DNA from: a bacterium
Lineage (GTDB): Bacteria > Zixibacteria > MSB-5A5 > CAIYYT01
Reading direction: 5' to 3'
Assembly (NCBI GenBank): GCA_016708315.1
Contig: JADJGC010000023.1
Location: 558,001-622,000, forward strand
DNA: 64,000 nucleotides
The notes below the pieces were generated by a model that saw nothing but the letters and a program-made list of their open reading frames with translations, was not told the origin of the DNA and made no database searches. Of this stretch, positions 46,230 through 56,508 are shown piece after piece (positions within the stretch are counted from its first letter, which is position 1; every line of letters begins with the position of its first letter). The translations under genes were made by a program, and so were the position numbers.

Positions 46230-47090
46230 ATGAAAAGATTCTTAATCATTCTGTATATCCTGACCTTGCTGTCGATTGTCTACTATCTCGCCTCCGGTTC
46301 GAGTTATTACGGCACACCCTACATTGAGCGTCCGCATCACGAGGACTATCGTGCGCTGCGACCGGCAGGAAGTCTTGGTATAGTATTTGGCTATGTCGGC
46401 TCGGCAATGATGATATTGATGTTAACCTACTCTCTTCGAAAGCGCACCAAGCTGCTCGGCAAGAGCGTCACGCTGCGTAATTGGCTGAAACTACATATTT
46501 ATCTTGGCGTCTGCGGGCCGTTGTTCATCATTCTTCATTCGTCATTCAAGGTGCAAGGCCTGATCGCTGTGGCGTTTTGGTCAATGATCGCCGTTGCTTT
46601 GAGTGGTTACGTAGGTCGGTATCTGTATCAGCTTATTCCCCGCAATCAGGAGGGGGACGAATTGACAATGGCCGAAATCGACAAACAGATGCAGTTGACG
46701 ACAGAGGTATTGAGGGACAAATATGGACTGGCGCCGGAACAATTGGCTCAGCTTGAGACATTGGCGAAACGACTAATCTCAACTGAAGGCTCGTTTGTCA
46801 GGCTTCTGTTTGGGGCAATCATCGCGGACATCACCCGACCGATGCTTGCACGTCGTCTAATGTCCGAGATGAAGAGATCGTTTGCCTCTGTTGACCGCGG
46901 ACTAAAGCAACTTGCCCGGCTCGCTCTCGAGCGCGCCTCGCTTGCGCGACGAATTGAGATGCTGGACAGAACACGCGAAGTGTTTCACTATTGGCATGTC
47001 GTTCACAAGCCGTTTGCTATAATAATGTACCTGATTATGGGTGTTCACATCGGAATTGCCTTCTGGACAGGATTTGCAGGGTTATCGTAA
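46230..47090 (+). CDS. Membrane b-type cytochrome-like protein of the electron-transfer locus
   Basis: The start is the ATG at 46230 with GGAG upstream, giving 286 residues. There are about five membrane helices: residues 2-22, 50-70, 88-106, 112-132 and 258-280. Histidines fall in or near helices: LHIYLGVCGPLFIILH (two His 14 apart, a classical heme-b spacing) and HYWHVVHKPF...MGVHIGI (again pairs with suitable spacing). A charged cytoplasmic or periplasmic domain of about 110 residues lies between helices four and five. I read it as a di-heme b-type quinol/electron-transfer protein feeding the cytochromes encoded next; the family is not recognised by name. Confidence 0.62.
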   Translation: MKRFLIILYILTLLSIVYYLASGSSYYGTPYIERPHHEDYRALRPAGSLGIVFGYVGSAMMILMLTYSLRKRTKLLGKSVTLRNWLKLHIYLGVCGPLFIILHSSFKVQGLIAVAFWSMIAVALSGYVGRYLYQLIPRNQEGDELTMAEIDKQMQLTTEVLRDKYGLAPEQLAQLETLAKRLISTEGSFVRLLFGAIIADITRPMLARRLMSEMKRSFASVDRGLKQLARLALERASLARRIEMLDRTREVFHYWHVVHKPFAIIMYLIMGVHIGIAFWTGFAGLS

Positions 47091-47093
47091 AGC

Positions 47094-48755
47094 ATGAGAT
47101 CGCTCAATTGTTGGCGAGTAATTGTGGCCGTCACTATCTTAATGTCAGCCTCGGCGTTTGCACAATTATCTCCGGGTGACCTTTCGCAGGCACACAGTCA
47201 CCTCGAGGGTCTCGACAACTGCCGCGCGTGCCACGGTTCCGACAGAAAACAGATTAGTCCGAATTGCTTGACCTGCCACACACTAATCCAGAAACAACTC
47301 AACGAACTCGACGGCCTCCACGGCACCAATCAATACAGAGTGTGTGAAGAGTGCCATGTCGAGCACCATGGTCGTGAATTTGCTTTGATATATTGGAAAG
47401 ACGGTGAAGCTGCTTTCGACCATTCGCTTACGGGATACGAACTAAGCGGAGCGCATAAACCGCTACAGTGTCGGCAATGTCATATAGCCAAGAACGTTGT
47501 TCCTGACTTGAAGGAAGGTGATGTGCGGAAAGATCCGAACCGGACCTTTCTCGGACTTTCGACGCAGTGCAAGAGCTGCCACTTTGACGAACATCGCGGC
47601 CAGGTTTCCGAAAAGTGTGAATCCTGCCATTCTAACACGGCATGGAAACCAGCTATTTCTTTCGATCATCAGATGACAAAGTATCCACTCTCGGGCCAGC
47701 ACCAGAAGGTCGAGTGTGCGAAGTGCCATCCTGCTCTTAGCGATAAGTCGGTGGTTGCTGACACATCGTACCAGAAGTTTACGGGCCTCAATTACTCCGA
47801 ATGTAGTTCCTGTCACAAGGATCCGCACGCCAATCGCCTTGGACCGGATTGTGCCGGGTGTCATAATACCGGAGGCTGGAGAACGGTTAACAATAGCAAA
47901 TTCGATCACAGCAAAACGCGATTCCCACTCATCGGACGGCATGCGCCGCTGCAGTGTGCGAAGTGCCACAAGCAGGAAGAACCTCGCAAAATGTTAGCCT
48001 ATTCGAACTGTAGCGATTGCCACGCTGACTTCCACCAAGGCGCATTCGTGAAAAGTCCCGGCGGAGCCAAATGCGAACGTTGTCACAATGTGGATGGATT
48101 TCGTCCCGGAATATTTACTATTGAACAACACGATAGTTGCGACTATCCACTTCGAGGCGCACATATTGCGGTTCCTTGCGATGGCTGTCATGTGACTACG
48201 CCAACGGGCAAGACATCACGGCAGTACAAATTCGCTTTCAATGATGTTGCTTGCAAATCATGCCATAGGGATCCTCACAATGGCAAGGTAGACAAGTGGG
48301 TAGGCAGCGGCGGCTGCGAAAGCTGTCATAATGTCGAGAGCTGGAAGGAATCAGTTTTTGCGCATGACTCGACCAAGTTCCCGCTCACCGGGCGGCATAA
48401 AGGTGTCAAATGCCTCGATTGTCACGGGAACAAAAATGATAAAACTAATGTATCACTTCTGACTTTCGAGCTACTGCCAAGAATCTGCAACGAATGTCAT
48501 AAAGATATTCATGGCGGGCAGTTTGTTGTTAATGAACAGACTGCTTGCGACCGTTGTCACCAGACTGACAACTGGAAGGCCTCGAAATTTGACCATAACC
48601 GAGACTCGCGGTATCGTCTTGATGGTGCGCATGCGAAAGTGCCATGCAACCAATGTCATGGAAATGTCATTCAAGAATCGACTGTTTTGGTCCGATACAA
48701 GCCATTAGGTACTGAATGTAAAGACTGCCACGATACAAAGACCGGCAAACTCTAA
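47094..48755 (+). CDS. Secreted 20-heme c-type cytochrome
   Basis: The 553-residue protein has a signal peptide (about residues 1-23) and 20 CxxCH heme-attachment motifs, the first CRACH and the last CKDCH. The motifs fall in a loose repeat with F-DH-S/D-x-T-x-x-P-L-x-G-x-H, which supplies extra histidines as distal heme ligands. Each repeat resembles the larger protein encoded next but is less regular. It starts 3 bases after the membrane cytochrome gene and ends 17 bases before the next gene. It is likely periplasmic, moving electrons between the inner-membrane cytochrome and the outer-membrane or extracellular components. Confidence 0.9.
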   Translation: MRSLNCWRVIVAVTILMSASAFAQLSPGDLSQAHSHLEGLDNCRACHGSDRKQISPNCLTCHTLIQKQLNELDGLHGTNQYRVCEECHVEHHGREFALIYWKDGEAAFDHSLTGYELSGAHKPLQCRQCHIAKNVVPDLKEGDVRKDPNRTFLGLSTQCKSCHFDEHRGQVSEKCESCHSNTAWKPAISFDHQMTKYPLSGQHQKVECAKCHPALSDKSVVADTSYQKFTGLNYSECSSCHKDPHANRLGPDCAGCHNTGGWRTVNNSKFDHSKTRFPLIGRHAPLQCAKCHKQEEPRKMLAYSNCSDCHADFHQGAFVKSPGGAKCERCHNVDGFRPGIFTIEQHDSCDYPLRGAHIAVPCDGCHVTTPTGKTSRQYKFAFNDVACKSCHRDPHNGKVDKWVGSGGCESCHNVESWKESVFAHDSTKFPLTGRHKGVKCLDCHGNKNDKTNVSLLTFELLPRICNECHKDIHGGQFVVNEQTACDRCHQTDNWKASKFDHNRDSRYRLDGAHAKVPCNQCHGNVIQESTVLVRYKPLGTECKDCHDTKTGKL

Positions 48756-48772
48756 ATCTGGATGGTGTCAAG

Positions 48773-51700
48773 ATGACTCTCTTAAGAGTCTGCCTGACAA
48801 TTGCTTTCGCCGCCGGCCTCACAATTCTTGCGATCGCCCAGGGTGATAACCCCCACGGCGATATCAAGTTCGATTGTGCGACCTGCCACTCAACCGGAAA
48901 CTGGAAAGAGATTCCGACAGACACCAAGTTCCGTCACGACGAAACAGGATTTCCCTTGTCCGGTAAACACAAACAGATAAAGTGTATTGCCTGCCATAAC
49001 GATCTCACCTTCGCGAAAACTCCAGATGAATGCGCTTCATGCCATGCTGATCCGCACAACGGGCAATTAGGATCAACCTGTCAGAATTGCCACACCACTC
49101 GCGGATGGCAGAACGAGCAAGAAGTTTTCGAGGTCCACGCAACGCGCGGATTTCCATTAATGGGAGTTCACGCCATTGTCGATTGTCAGTCCTGCCATCA
49201 GGGTCAACTAAGCGAGCAGTATGCCGGCACCTCGGCGGAATGTCAATCTTGCCACGAGAGCGACTTCAACACAACTACCGATCCCAACCATGTGCTGGCG
49301 GGGTTCGACAGCGACTGTGTACAATGCCATCGTTCATCTGCAGTTACTTGGGAAGGGGCAAGATTCGACCATCCCCCAACCCCGATACTTGAAGGCGGGC
49401 ATCAGGGTCTTGACTGCGCCTCGTGTCATGCGACCCAGTTTGCCGGAACGCCGACTGATTGTTACTCTTGCCACAGCGCCGATTATCTCGGTGCACCAGA
49501 CCCAGATCACGAAGCCGCGAATTTTTCACAAGATTGCAGTACTTGTCACACGATGACTGCGTGGACACCGGCAACATTTGACCACAACGTGACCAGCTTT
49601 GCACTCGAAGGTGCGCACACAAAAGTCGAATGCCAGGATTGCCACAGCAGTTCCTATACAAACACGGCAAGTGATTGCTTCAGTTGTCACAGTTCAGCGT
49701 TTGCTGACGCAAACGAGCCCGATCATACGGCGGGAAATTTCGATCACGACTGCACGACATGCCACAATATGAACGCTTGGGAGCCGGCCGATTTCGACCA
49801 TAGTGCGACGAGCTTCGCCCTTACCGGCGCACACACGACATTGGCATGCCAGAACTGCCACAGCGACGGCTACACGAATACCTGCTTCAGACTGCTATTC
49901 GTGTCATGGCGGCGGCTTCGCCGCAACCGACAATCCCGACCATGAGGCAGCGGACTTCAGTCACGATTGTCAGCAGTGTCACACCACGACAGCATGGGAG
50001 CCTGCGGAATTTGATCACGATCAAACCGGTTTTGCTATTAACGGTGCACACATCGATCTGGAATGTCAATCGTGCCACAGTAGCGGCTTTGCCAATACAG
50101 TCAACGATTGTTACTCCTGCCATCAGATGTCATTTGCGGCAGCAACCGACCCTAATCACGTAACTAACGGACTTGGCCACGACTGTGCCGGTTGTCATAC
50201 AACGGCGGGCTGGGTACCGGTTGATCCGCGCGGTTATGATCACACACTTACCGGATTCCCTCTCGAAGGCGGTCACGTTGGACTTGATTGCCAGTCTTGT
50301 CACTCAGGCGGATACGCCGACACCTCGCCACAGTGCTTTTCTTGTCATTCCGGCGATTTCGCACAGGCGGACGATCCGGATCACGAAGGCGGCAATTTTG
50401 ATCACAACTGCCTTTCCTGCCATTCAAACGCGGCCTGGACTCCGGCGACATTTGACCACAACCAGACCCAATTTGCATTGACGGGCGCGCACCAGCCATT
50501 GGCTTGTATCTCCTGCCATAGCGGGGGTTATGTTGGGACAAGCACACAGTGTTTCGATTGTCACGGCGAAGCGTTTGCATCAGCAACAGATCCGAACCAC
50601 GTGATAAACAACTTTGACCACGACTGCACAAGTTGCCATTCCACAACAGCGTGGGAGCCTTCGTCATTTGACCACTCAGCCACTGGTTTCATCCTGACCG
50701 GCGCGCACACATCGGCAAATTGCATTTCGTGCCACTCGACGGGCTATACCAACACTCCGACACTTTGTATCGACTGCCATAGTGGGGATTTTGCAGGGAC
50801 GACCGATCCGGACCACGAACAGAACAACTTCTCCAAGGATTGTACAGGTTGTCACTCGACGACGGCATGGGAGCCTTCGTCATTTGACCACTCAACCACG
50901 GGATTCATTCTTACCGGCGCGCACACATCGGCAAACTGCATTTCGTGTCATTCGGCCGGATACACCACCACGCCGACACTTTGTATTGACTGCCACAGCG
51001 GTGATTTTGCAGGGACGACCGATCCGGACCACGAACAGAACAACTTCTCCAATGATTGCACAGGTTGTCACTCGACGACGGCATGGGAGCCTTCGTCATT
51101 TGACCACTCAACTACGGGTTTCATCCTTACCGGAGCGCACACATCGGCAAACTGCATTTCTTGTCACTCCGCTGGCTATACCAACACCCCGTCACTTTGC
51201 ATCGACTGCCACAGTGGGGATTTTGCGGGGACGACCGATCCGGATCACGAGCAGAACAACTTCTCCAATGATTGCACAGGTTGCCACTCGACGACGGCCT
51301 GGGAGCCTTCGTCATTTGACCACTCAAGTACGGGCTTCATCTTGACTGGAGCGCACACATCCGCCAACTGCATTTCGTGTCACTCCGCTGGCTATACCAA
51401 CACCCCGTCACTTTGCATCGACTGCCACAGTGGGGATTTTGCAGGGACGACCGATCCGGACCACGAGCAGAACAACTTCTCGAATGATTGCACAGGTTGC
51501 CACTCGACAACAGCTTGGGAGCCTGCCGACTTTGATCATAACCAAACAGGATTCAATTTGACGGGTGCGCATACATCGTTGGCATGTATCTCGTGTCATG
51601 CAACCGGTTACACTAACACTCCAAGTCTGTGCTTTGACTGCCACAGCGGCGACTTCACCAGTACGACCGACCCCAATCACGAACAGAATAACTTTGACCA

Positions 51701-53267
51701 CAACTGCGTCACGTGTCACTCGACAACAGCGTGGGAACCGAGCAATTTCAATCATAGCTCAACCGGCTTCGCACTGACAGGGGCTCACACTTCGCTCGCG
51801 TGTATTTCTTGCCACTCTTCCGGTTACGTGAGTACGCCGAATTTGTGCTTTGATTGCCACAGTGGCGATTTCACCAGCACGACCGATCCGGATCACGAAC
51901 AGAACAACTTTGACCACAACTGCGTCACGTGTCACTCGACCACAGCGTGGGAACCGAGCAATTTCAATCACAGCTTGACTGGATTTGCGTTGACCGGGGC
52001 GCATGCTACGACTGACTGCATAACGTGCCACACCTCCGGGTATGTCAATACTCCGAACACTTGCATTTCGTGCCATCAGGGCGATGTTACTGCCGCCGTC
52101 AATCCGAATCATACAAGTGCTGGATTTGACAATAACTGTTCGACCTGTCACGGGACCACTAATTGGGAGCCGGCAAACTGGAACCACACGACAACCGGAT
52201 TTGTGTTGGTCGGCGCACATACTTCGCTTCAGTGTATTTCTTGCCACTCGCAAACATATGTCGGAACCAGCCAGACTTGCTATGGCTGTCACTCCGGTGA
52301 CTTCACGGCAGTTACCGAACCGAACCACGTGGCGAATAACTTTGATCAGCTTTGCACAAATTGTCATGGTACCACAGCGTGGACTCCGGCGACATTTGAC
52401 CACAATCTTACTCAATTCCCGTTGACTGGCGGGCACGCCGGACTGCAGTGTCTCTCATGTCATGGATCGGGATACACAAACACCTCCGCGGCCTGCTACT
52501 CCTGCCATCAAGGCGATTTTGAAGGCGTCACAGATCCGAACCACGCGACCAATAACTTTGACCATAACTGTGTGACTTGCCACACGACTTCCGCCTGGGC
52601 TCCCTCGACGTTTAATCACAACACGACAGGGTTCGCTCTGACGGGCGGGCACACCGGATTGCAGTGTGTCGCGTGTCATTCCGCGGGATATACCAATACT
52701 CCGGCTGATTGTTATAGCTGTCACCAGGGCGATTTTGCGGCGGTGACGGACCCCAATCACGTCACGAACGGTTTTTCGCATCTATGCACAGAGTGTCACA
52801 CGACCACTGCCTGGGAGCCGGCGACTTTCAATCACAGCACGACCAACTTCCCGCTTACGGGCGCACATGTCGGACTCATGTGCATCGCCTGCCACTCGGG
52901 CGGTTATGTTGCAACGCCGACTTTGTGTTTCTCCTGTCATCAGGATACATACAATGGCACCACGACACCGAGTCACTCTGCAGCAAACTTCCCGACTGAC
53001 TGTCAAACCTGTCACTCAACGACGGCGTGGACGCCGGCAGATTGGGATCACGATTCCCAGTACTTCCCCATCTACTCGGGCAAGCATCGTGAGGCATGGG
53101 ATAACTGCAATGACTGCCACGTCAACCCTAACAACTATGCTGTCTTTGAATGTATCTTCTGCCATGAACACAATCAGACGGAAATGAACGACAAACATCG
53201 TGGACGCCCCGGATATTCCTGGCAAAGTGCAGCCTGCTTAAATTGCCATCCGGACGGTAGAGAATAG
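48773..53267 (+). CDS. Giant repetitive multiheme c-type cytochrome, 61 CxxCH motifs, frameshifted
   Basis: A signal peptide (about residues 1-23) is followed by 61 CxxCH motifs: 14 before and 47 after a frame break. The repeat is 72 residues: C..CH, GYTNT, C..CH, DPDH, C..CH, AWEP, FDH, LTGAH. Each repeat has three heme motifs and three other histidines (PDH, FDH, GAH), exactly enough for bis-histidine ligation of every heme. The first frame stops at 49945 but loses the repeat after GYTNT. Removing one base (the T at 49883) restores TNT-ASD-CYSCH and a 1497-residue protein. A different C-terminal cap has CNDCH, CIFCH and CLNCH. It probably forms an extended heme wire, periplasmic or extracellular. 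Confidence 0.88.
50639..51510 (+). repeat. 216-bp near-identical tandem repeats inside the giant cytochrome gene
   Basis: About four consecutive units of exactly 216 bp (72 codons) are almost identical at the DNA level. The same GGGACGACCGATCCGGA-type stretch recurs at 50796, 51012, 51228 and 51444. Flanking units keep the protein pattern but diverge in DNA. This indicates recent duplication or homogenisation of the three-heme module. Confidence 0.93.
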
Positions 53268-54914
53268 ATGGCGCGCCGATCAATCTGGAACGCCATACTA
53301 TTTGCCGTTGTCACTTTGGTGCTTTCGCACTCGACTGAGTGTTACTCACAGGCTACGCCACTTCCAACCGAGTACCGAGTTAAATACCGTTCAATTGATC
53401 GAGTGTATCTTGAGGGCGGCAAAGCAGACGGCCTTGTGCAAGGTGACCGGGTAGGGTTGTATCTCGGTGACAGTCTTGTCGTCCTTTTGGAAGTTGCTTA
53501 TGCATCCGATCACTCCGCTTCTTGCAAGATCATCAGCGGAGAAGCAGAACTCAAGACGGGTCAGATTCTTGTAGTGGTCAGTCGGGTGGAGCGCGTGGAA
53601 ACGGCGCCCGCCGACAGCGATGCGACCAGTACCGCGACTATCCCAAGTACCGCACCATTAACAACGACCACTCGGACCAAACGCGATAACAAGGCTACCC
53701 GCGTGTATGGTTCGGCTGCGCTTCAGTGGATGAAGCAACATGATGAGTCTGGCGGCGGCCTTGACTTCAGCCAATCGACTATGCGCCTCAATCTCCGTGC
53801 CAACAATTTATGGTCTCAACCGATGACGCTGGTCATTCGCACGCGCGGGCAATATGACGATCGCTCGAGAAGTTATTCCTCCGGCGCTTCGAATAGCGAA
53901 TGGGACAACCGCATATATGAGTTGTCTTTGTCCTACGACGGTGTCGACAATACGACTTCCTTCCAAGTCGGAAGAATCCTGCCGCGACATCTGACTCGCG
54001 TCGGCTATGTCGATGGCGCCGCAATTGATCGACATGTTGGATCGGGCTGGCATATCGGACTATCGGGCGGAGTCAAACCGCGTTGGCAGTACTCATCCGA
54101 CGAAATTACGCTTCAGAAATATGGCGGCTATGTCGGCTACGAAGTCCGCAGTAACAATGCCACGCAGTTTGAACAATATGCAGCCTTCGCCGGCGAGTAT
54201 CACGGCAGCAGTATCAGCCGCGAACTACTGCATTTGCAAGGCTCATTAAAAGTTGGAAGAGGCCTTTGGTTCAGCAACCAGTTTGAAGTCGACTTGAATC
54301 GCGGCTGGCGGAAAGAGCGAAGCGGTGCTGGATTGGAAGTATCAAGTGTGTACTTGAGTGCACGTTGGCGTATCAGCAAGCAAGTTACAGTTGGATCGTC
54401 CTACGATACACGCCGCAACTACTGGACATACGTCCAACAATCGATTGCTGACAGTCTATTTGACGATCAACTGCGGCGCGGTGCAAGAGCGGACCTGTAT
54501 CTCAACCTGCCGTTCCAGCTCAATTTTAATTCGCAGATCGGATACCGCAAAGCAGCTGATGACCCGGATCCGACCGTATCGTTGGTTTTCTATGCGAGCA
54601 AGTCGGGAATTCCAACATCTCAAACTCGGATCAGCGCACGCTACTCCAAGTTCAACGGTCCGACAAACGACGGCTACAATTACAGCATCCGGGTGGCGCA
54701 ACGATTCGGGGAGGTGCTGACTCTGGAAGCAGCAAATGGACTGTATCGATATGATCTTAGCTTGAACGGGGATTCCCGCAGCAATAAATGGTGGGAAGGA
54801 GTTCTTCGCCTTGAAGCCATTCGAAATTGGTATGCGGATCTGCTGTTTCAGCAGAATTCCGGCGACGACACAGACGGGTATACTTTCCGCGCCGAAATCG
54901 GCAGACGTTTTTGA
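53268..54914 (+). CDS. Outer-membrane beta-barrel protein of the cytochrome locus
   Basis: The ATG directly follows the stop of the giant cytochrome gene (no spacer). The 548 residues have a signal peptide (about 1-27) and a small beta domain (about 35-110, VYLEGGKADGLVQGDRVGLY). A Ser/Thr-rich linker with TTTTRTKRD leads to about 400 residues of alternating strands rich in Tyr, Trp and Gly, ending in a C-terminal Phe (AEIGRRF), the outer-membrane assembly signal. The strand count is consistent with a large barrel (about 20). In porin-cytochrome conduits such a barrel sheaths a multiheme cytochrome; that role is inferred from position. Confidence 0.75.
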   Translation: MARRSIWNAILFAVVTLVLSHSTECYSQATPLPTEYRVKYRSIDRVYLEGGKADGLVQGDRVGLYLGDSLVVLLEVAYASDHSASCKIISGEAELKTGQILVVVSRVERVETAPADSDATSTATIPSTAPLTTTTRTKRDNKATRVYGSAALQWMKQHDESGGGLDFSQSTMRLNLRANNLWSQPMTLVIRTRGQYDDRSRSYSSGASNSEWDNRIYELSLSYDGVDNTTSFQVGRILPRHLTRVGYVDGAAIDRHVGSGWHIGLSGGVKPRWQYSSDEITLQKYGGYVGYEVRSNNATQFEQYAAFAGEYHGSSISRELLHLQGSLKVGRGLWFSNQFEVDLNRGWRKERSGAGLEVSSVYLSARWRISKQVTVGSSYDTRRNYWTYVQQSIADSLFDDQLRRGARADLYLNLPFQLNFNSQIGYRKAADDPDPTVSLVFYASKSGIPTSQTRISARYSKFNGPTNDGYNYSIRVAQRFGEVLTLEAANGLYRYDLSLNGDSRSNKWWEGVLRLEAIRNWYADLLFQQNSGDDTDGYTFRAEIGRRF

Positions 54915-54937
54915 TTCGGAAGTGATTGAGGGTTAAC

Positions 54938-56278
54938 GTGGAATCAGTCTATACATGGGTCATAACAATTGCGATTTCTTCGATCATCATCGGCGTGTAC
55001 GTCCGCAAGTTCTTGATCGAACGCAAGCTTGCTGCCGAACGCAAGGCGGAAGCTCGCGCTTTGGGAATTGATCGACCACGTTCCCAATTCCCGTTCATAA
55101 ATTCCAGCCTCTGCATCGGATGTGGAACATGTACAATGGTGTGTCCCGAAGGCGACGTGATCGGCATCGTACACGGAGTCGCCACAATTATCAATGGAGA
55201 ACGCTGCGTTGGACATGGCGCCTGCGAAAAGGAGTGTCCGGTTGGAGCCATTAAGGTCGGACTCGGCGATGTCCGCAGCCGTCCTGATATTCCGATACTG
55301 AGCAAGAAGATGGAGACAACGGTTCCCGGCATTTTCGTTGCGGGCGAGTTAAGCGGAATTTCACTGATTCGAAATGCCGTGAGTCATGGCAAGCTGGTCA
55401 TTGATACAATTGCGGATCGAGTGCGCACCCAGGGAATGCGAAGTGAATACGCTGTTGTGATTGTTGGCGCCGGCCCAGCCGGAATTACTGCAGCTCTGCG
55501 ATCGCAGGAGCTTGGACTGCGCTACTTGTTAATCGATCAAGATGATCTGGGCGGAGCGATTCGTCATTACCCGCGCAACAAATTGGTGATGACACAGCCG
55601 TTGGATTTGCCCATATACGGTCAGCTCAAGAAGGACGAGTATAGCAAGGAATTTCTCATTGATCTCTGGGATCAACTGCGGACGAAGATCGCTGATAGTT
55701 TTCACAGTAACGAAAAGCTGATTGGTGTTGCTTCGGATCCAATCGGCTTCGCGGTTTCAACCAATCGCTCTACTTACTCTTGTTCAAATGTTCTGATTGC
55801 GATTGGTCGTCGCGGCACACCGCGCCAATTGAATGTCGACGGCGAAGAACTCCCCAAAGTGATGTATCAGTTGGTCGATGCCCAATCATACAATGGTCGC
55901 GATTTACTGATTGTTGGTGGCGGAGATTCGGCTATCGAAGCAGCAGTCGGACTGGCTCGCCAGCCCAACAATCGCGTCACTATCTCATATCGTCGCGACG
56001 CGTTCTATCGAATAAAAAAGAAGAACGAGACCGCCGTTACCAAGTTGATTCAAAGCGGCAAAATCAAAGCGGTGTTCGATTCGCAAGTCAAACGGATTGG
56101 CACCGACAAAGTCGTACTCGTGACAAAATCTGGTGAACTCGCGCTTGTGAACGACTATGTCTTTGTGTTTGCAGGCGGTGAGCCGCCTTATGAATTTCTA
56201 AAAGGGATCGGAATTCAGTTTGGCGGCGATAAAAAGGAGATCGCCCGATCTAAGGAAACGTCTTCAAACACAAAGTGA
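54938..56278 (+). CDS. Membrane-anchored ferredoxin/FAD oxidoreductase with a CxxHxxC cluster site
   Basis: I use the GTG at 54938, seven bases after GAGGG, giving about 446 residues. In order: one N-terminal membrane helix (about 5-22), a two-cluster ferredoxin domain (about 50-110), and a thioredoxin-reductase-like FAD/NAD(P)H fold (VIVGAGPAGITAAL; LIVGGGDSAIEAAV; FVFAGGEPP). The first cluster motif is normal (CIGCGTCTMVCP). The second reads CVGHGACEKECP, with His where the second Cys is expected. The redox-active CxxC of thioredoxin reductase is absent. It could pass electrons from NAD(P)H to the membrane cytochrome, or the reverse. It is the last gene of the locus, with no clear terminator. 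Confidence 0.82.
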   Translation: MESVYTWVITIAISSIIIGVYVRKFLIERKLAAERKAEARALGIDRPRSQFPFINSSLCIGCGTCTMVCPEGDVIGIVHGVATIINGERCVGHGACEKECPVGAIKVGLGDVRSRPDIPILSKKMETTVPGIFVAGELSGISLIRNAVSHGKLVIDTIADRVRTQGMRSEYAVVIVGAGPAGITAALRSQELGLRYLLIDQDDLGGAIRHYPRNKLVMTQPLDLPIYGQLKKDEYSKEFLIDLWDQLRTKIADSFHSNEKLIGVASDPIGFAVSTNRSTYSCSNVLIAIGRRGTPRQLNVDGEELPKVMYQLVDAQSYNGRDLLIVGGGDSAIEAAVGLARQPNNRVTISYRRDAFYRIKKKNETAVTKLIQSGKIKAVFDSQVKRIGTDKVVLVTKSGELALVNDYVFVFAGGEPPYEFLKGIGIQFGGDKKEIARSKETSSNTK

Positions 56279-56363
56279 GTGAGCAAACAAACAGCATCAC
56301 ATCTCCAACTTTCAAGTAGTACCGGCGAGATCTGAATTGCTAAGTTATTGAAGGGGAGTTAAT

Positions 56364-56437
56364 TGGCTGGGACACAGGGATTCGAACCCCGAAAAACTGA
56401 TCCAGAGTCAGTTGTGATACCATTTCACCATGTCCCA
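56364..56437 (-). tRNA. tRNA-Gln (anticodon CTG), CCA encoded
   Basis: The minus strand folds as a cloverleaf: acceptor arms TGGGACA/TGTCCCA, D arm GTG...CAC, anticodon stem ACTGA/TCAGT with loop CTCTGGA (anticodon CTG), T arm CGGGG-TTCGAAT-CCCTG, discriminator G and an encoded CCA at 56364-56366. The length is 74 bases. Confidence 0.93.
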
Positions 56438-56508
56438 GTGAAATCCTAATCGAATATATCATCCTGCGAAATGAGTGTCAACAGGATTAATATCGGCAAA
56501 AAAGTGGA

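Noticed and set aside
50639..51510. Regular direct repeats that might be a CRISPR-like or satellite array
   Set aside because: The period is 216 bp, in frame, and encodes heme-binding modules; there are no spacers and no cas genes.
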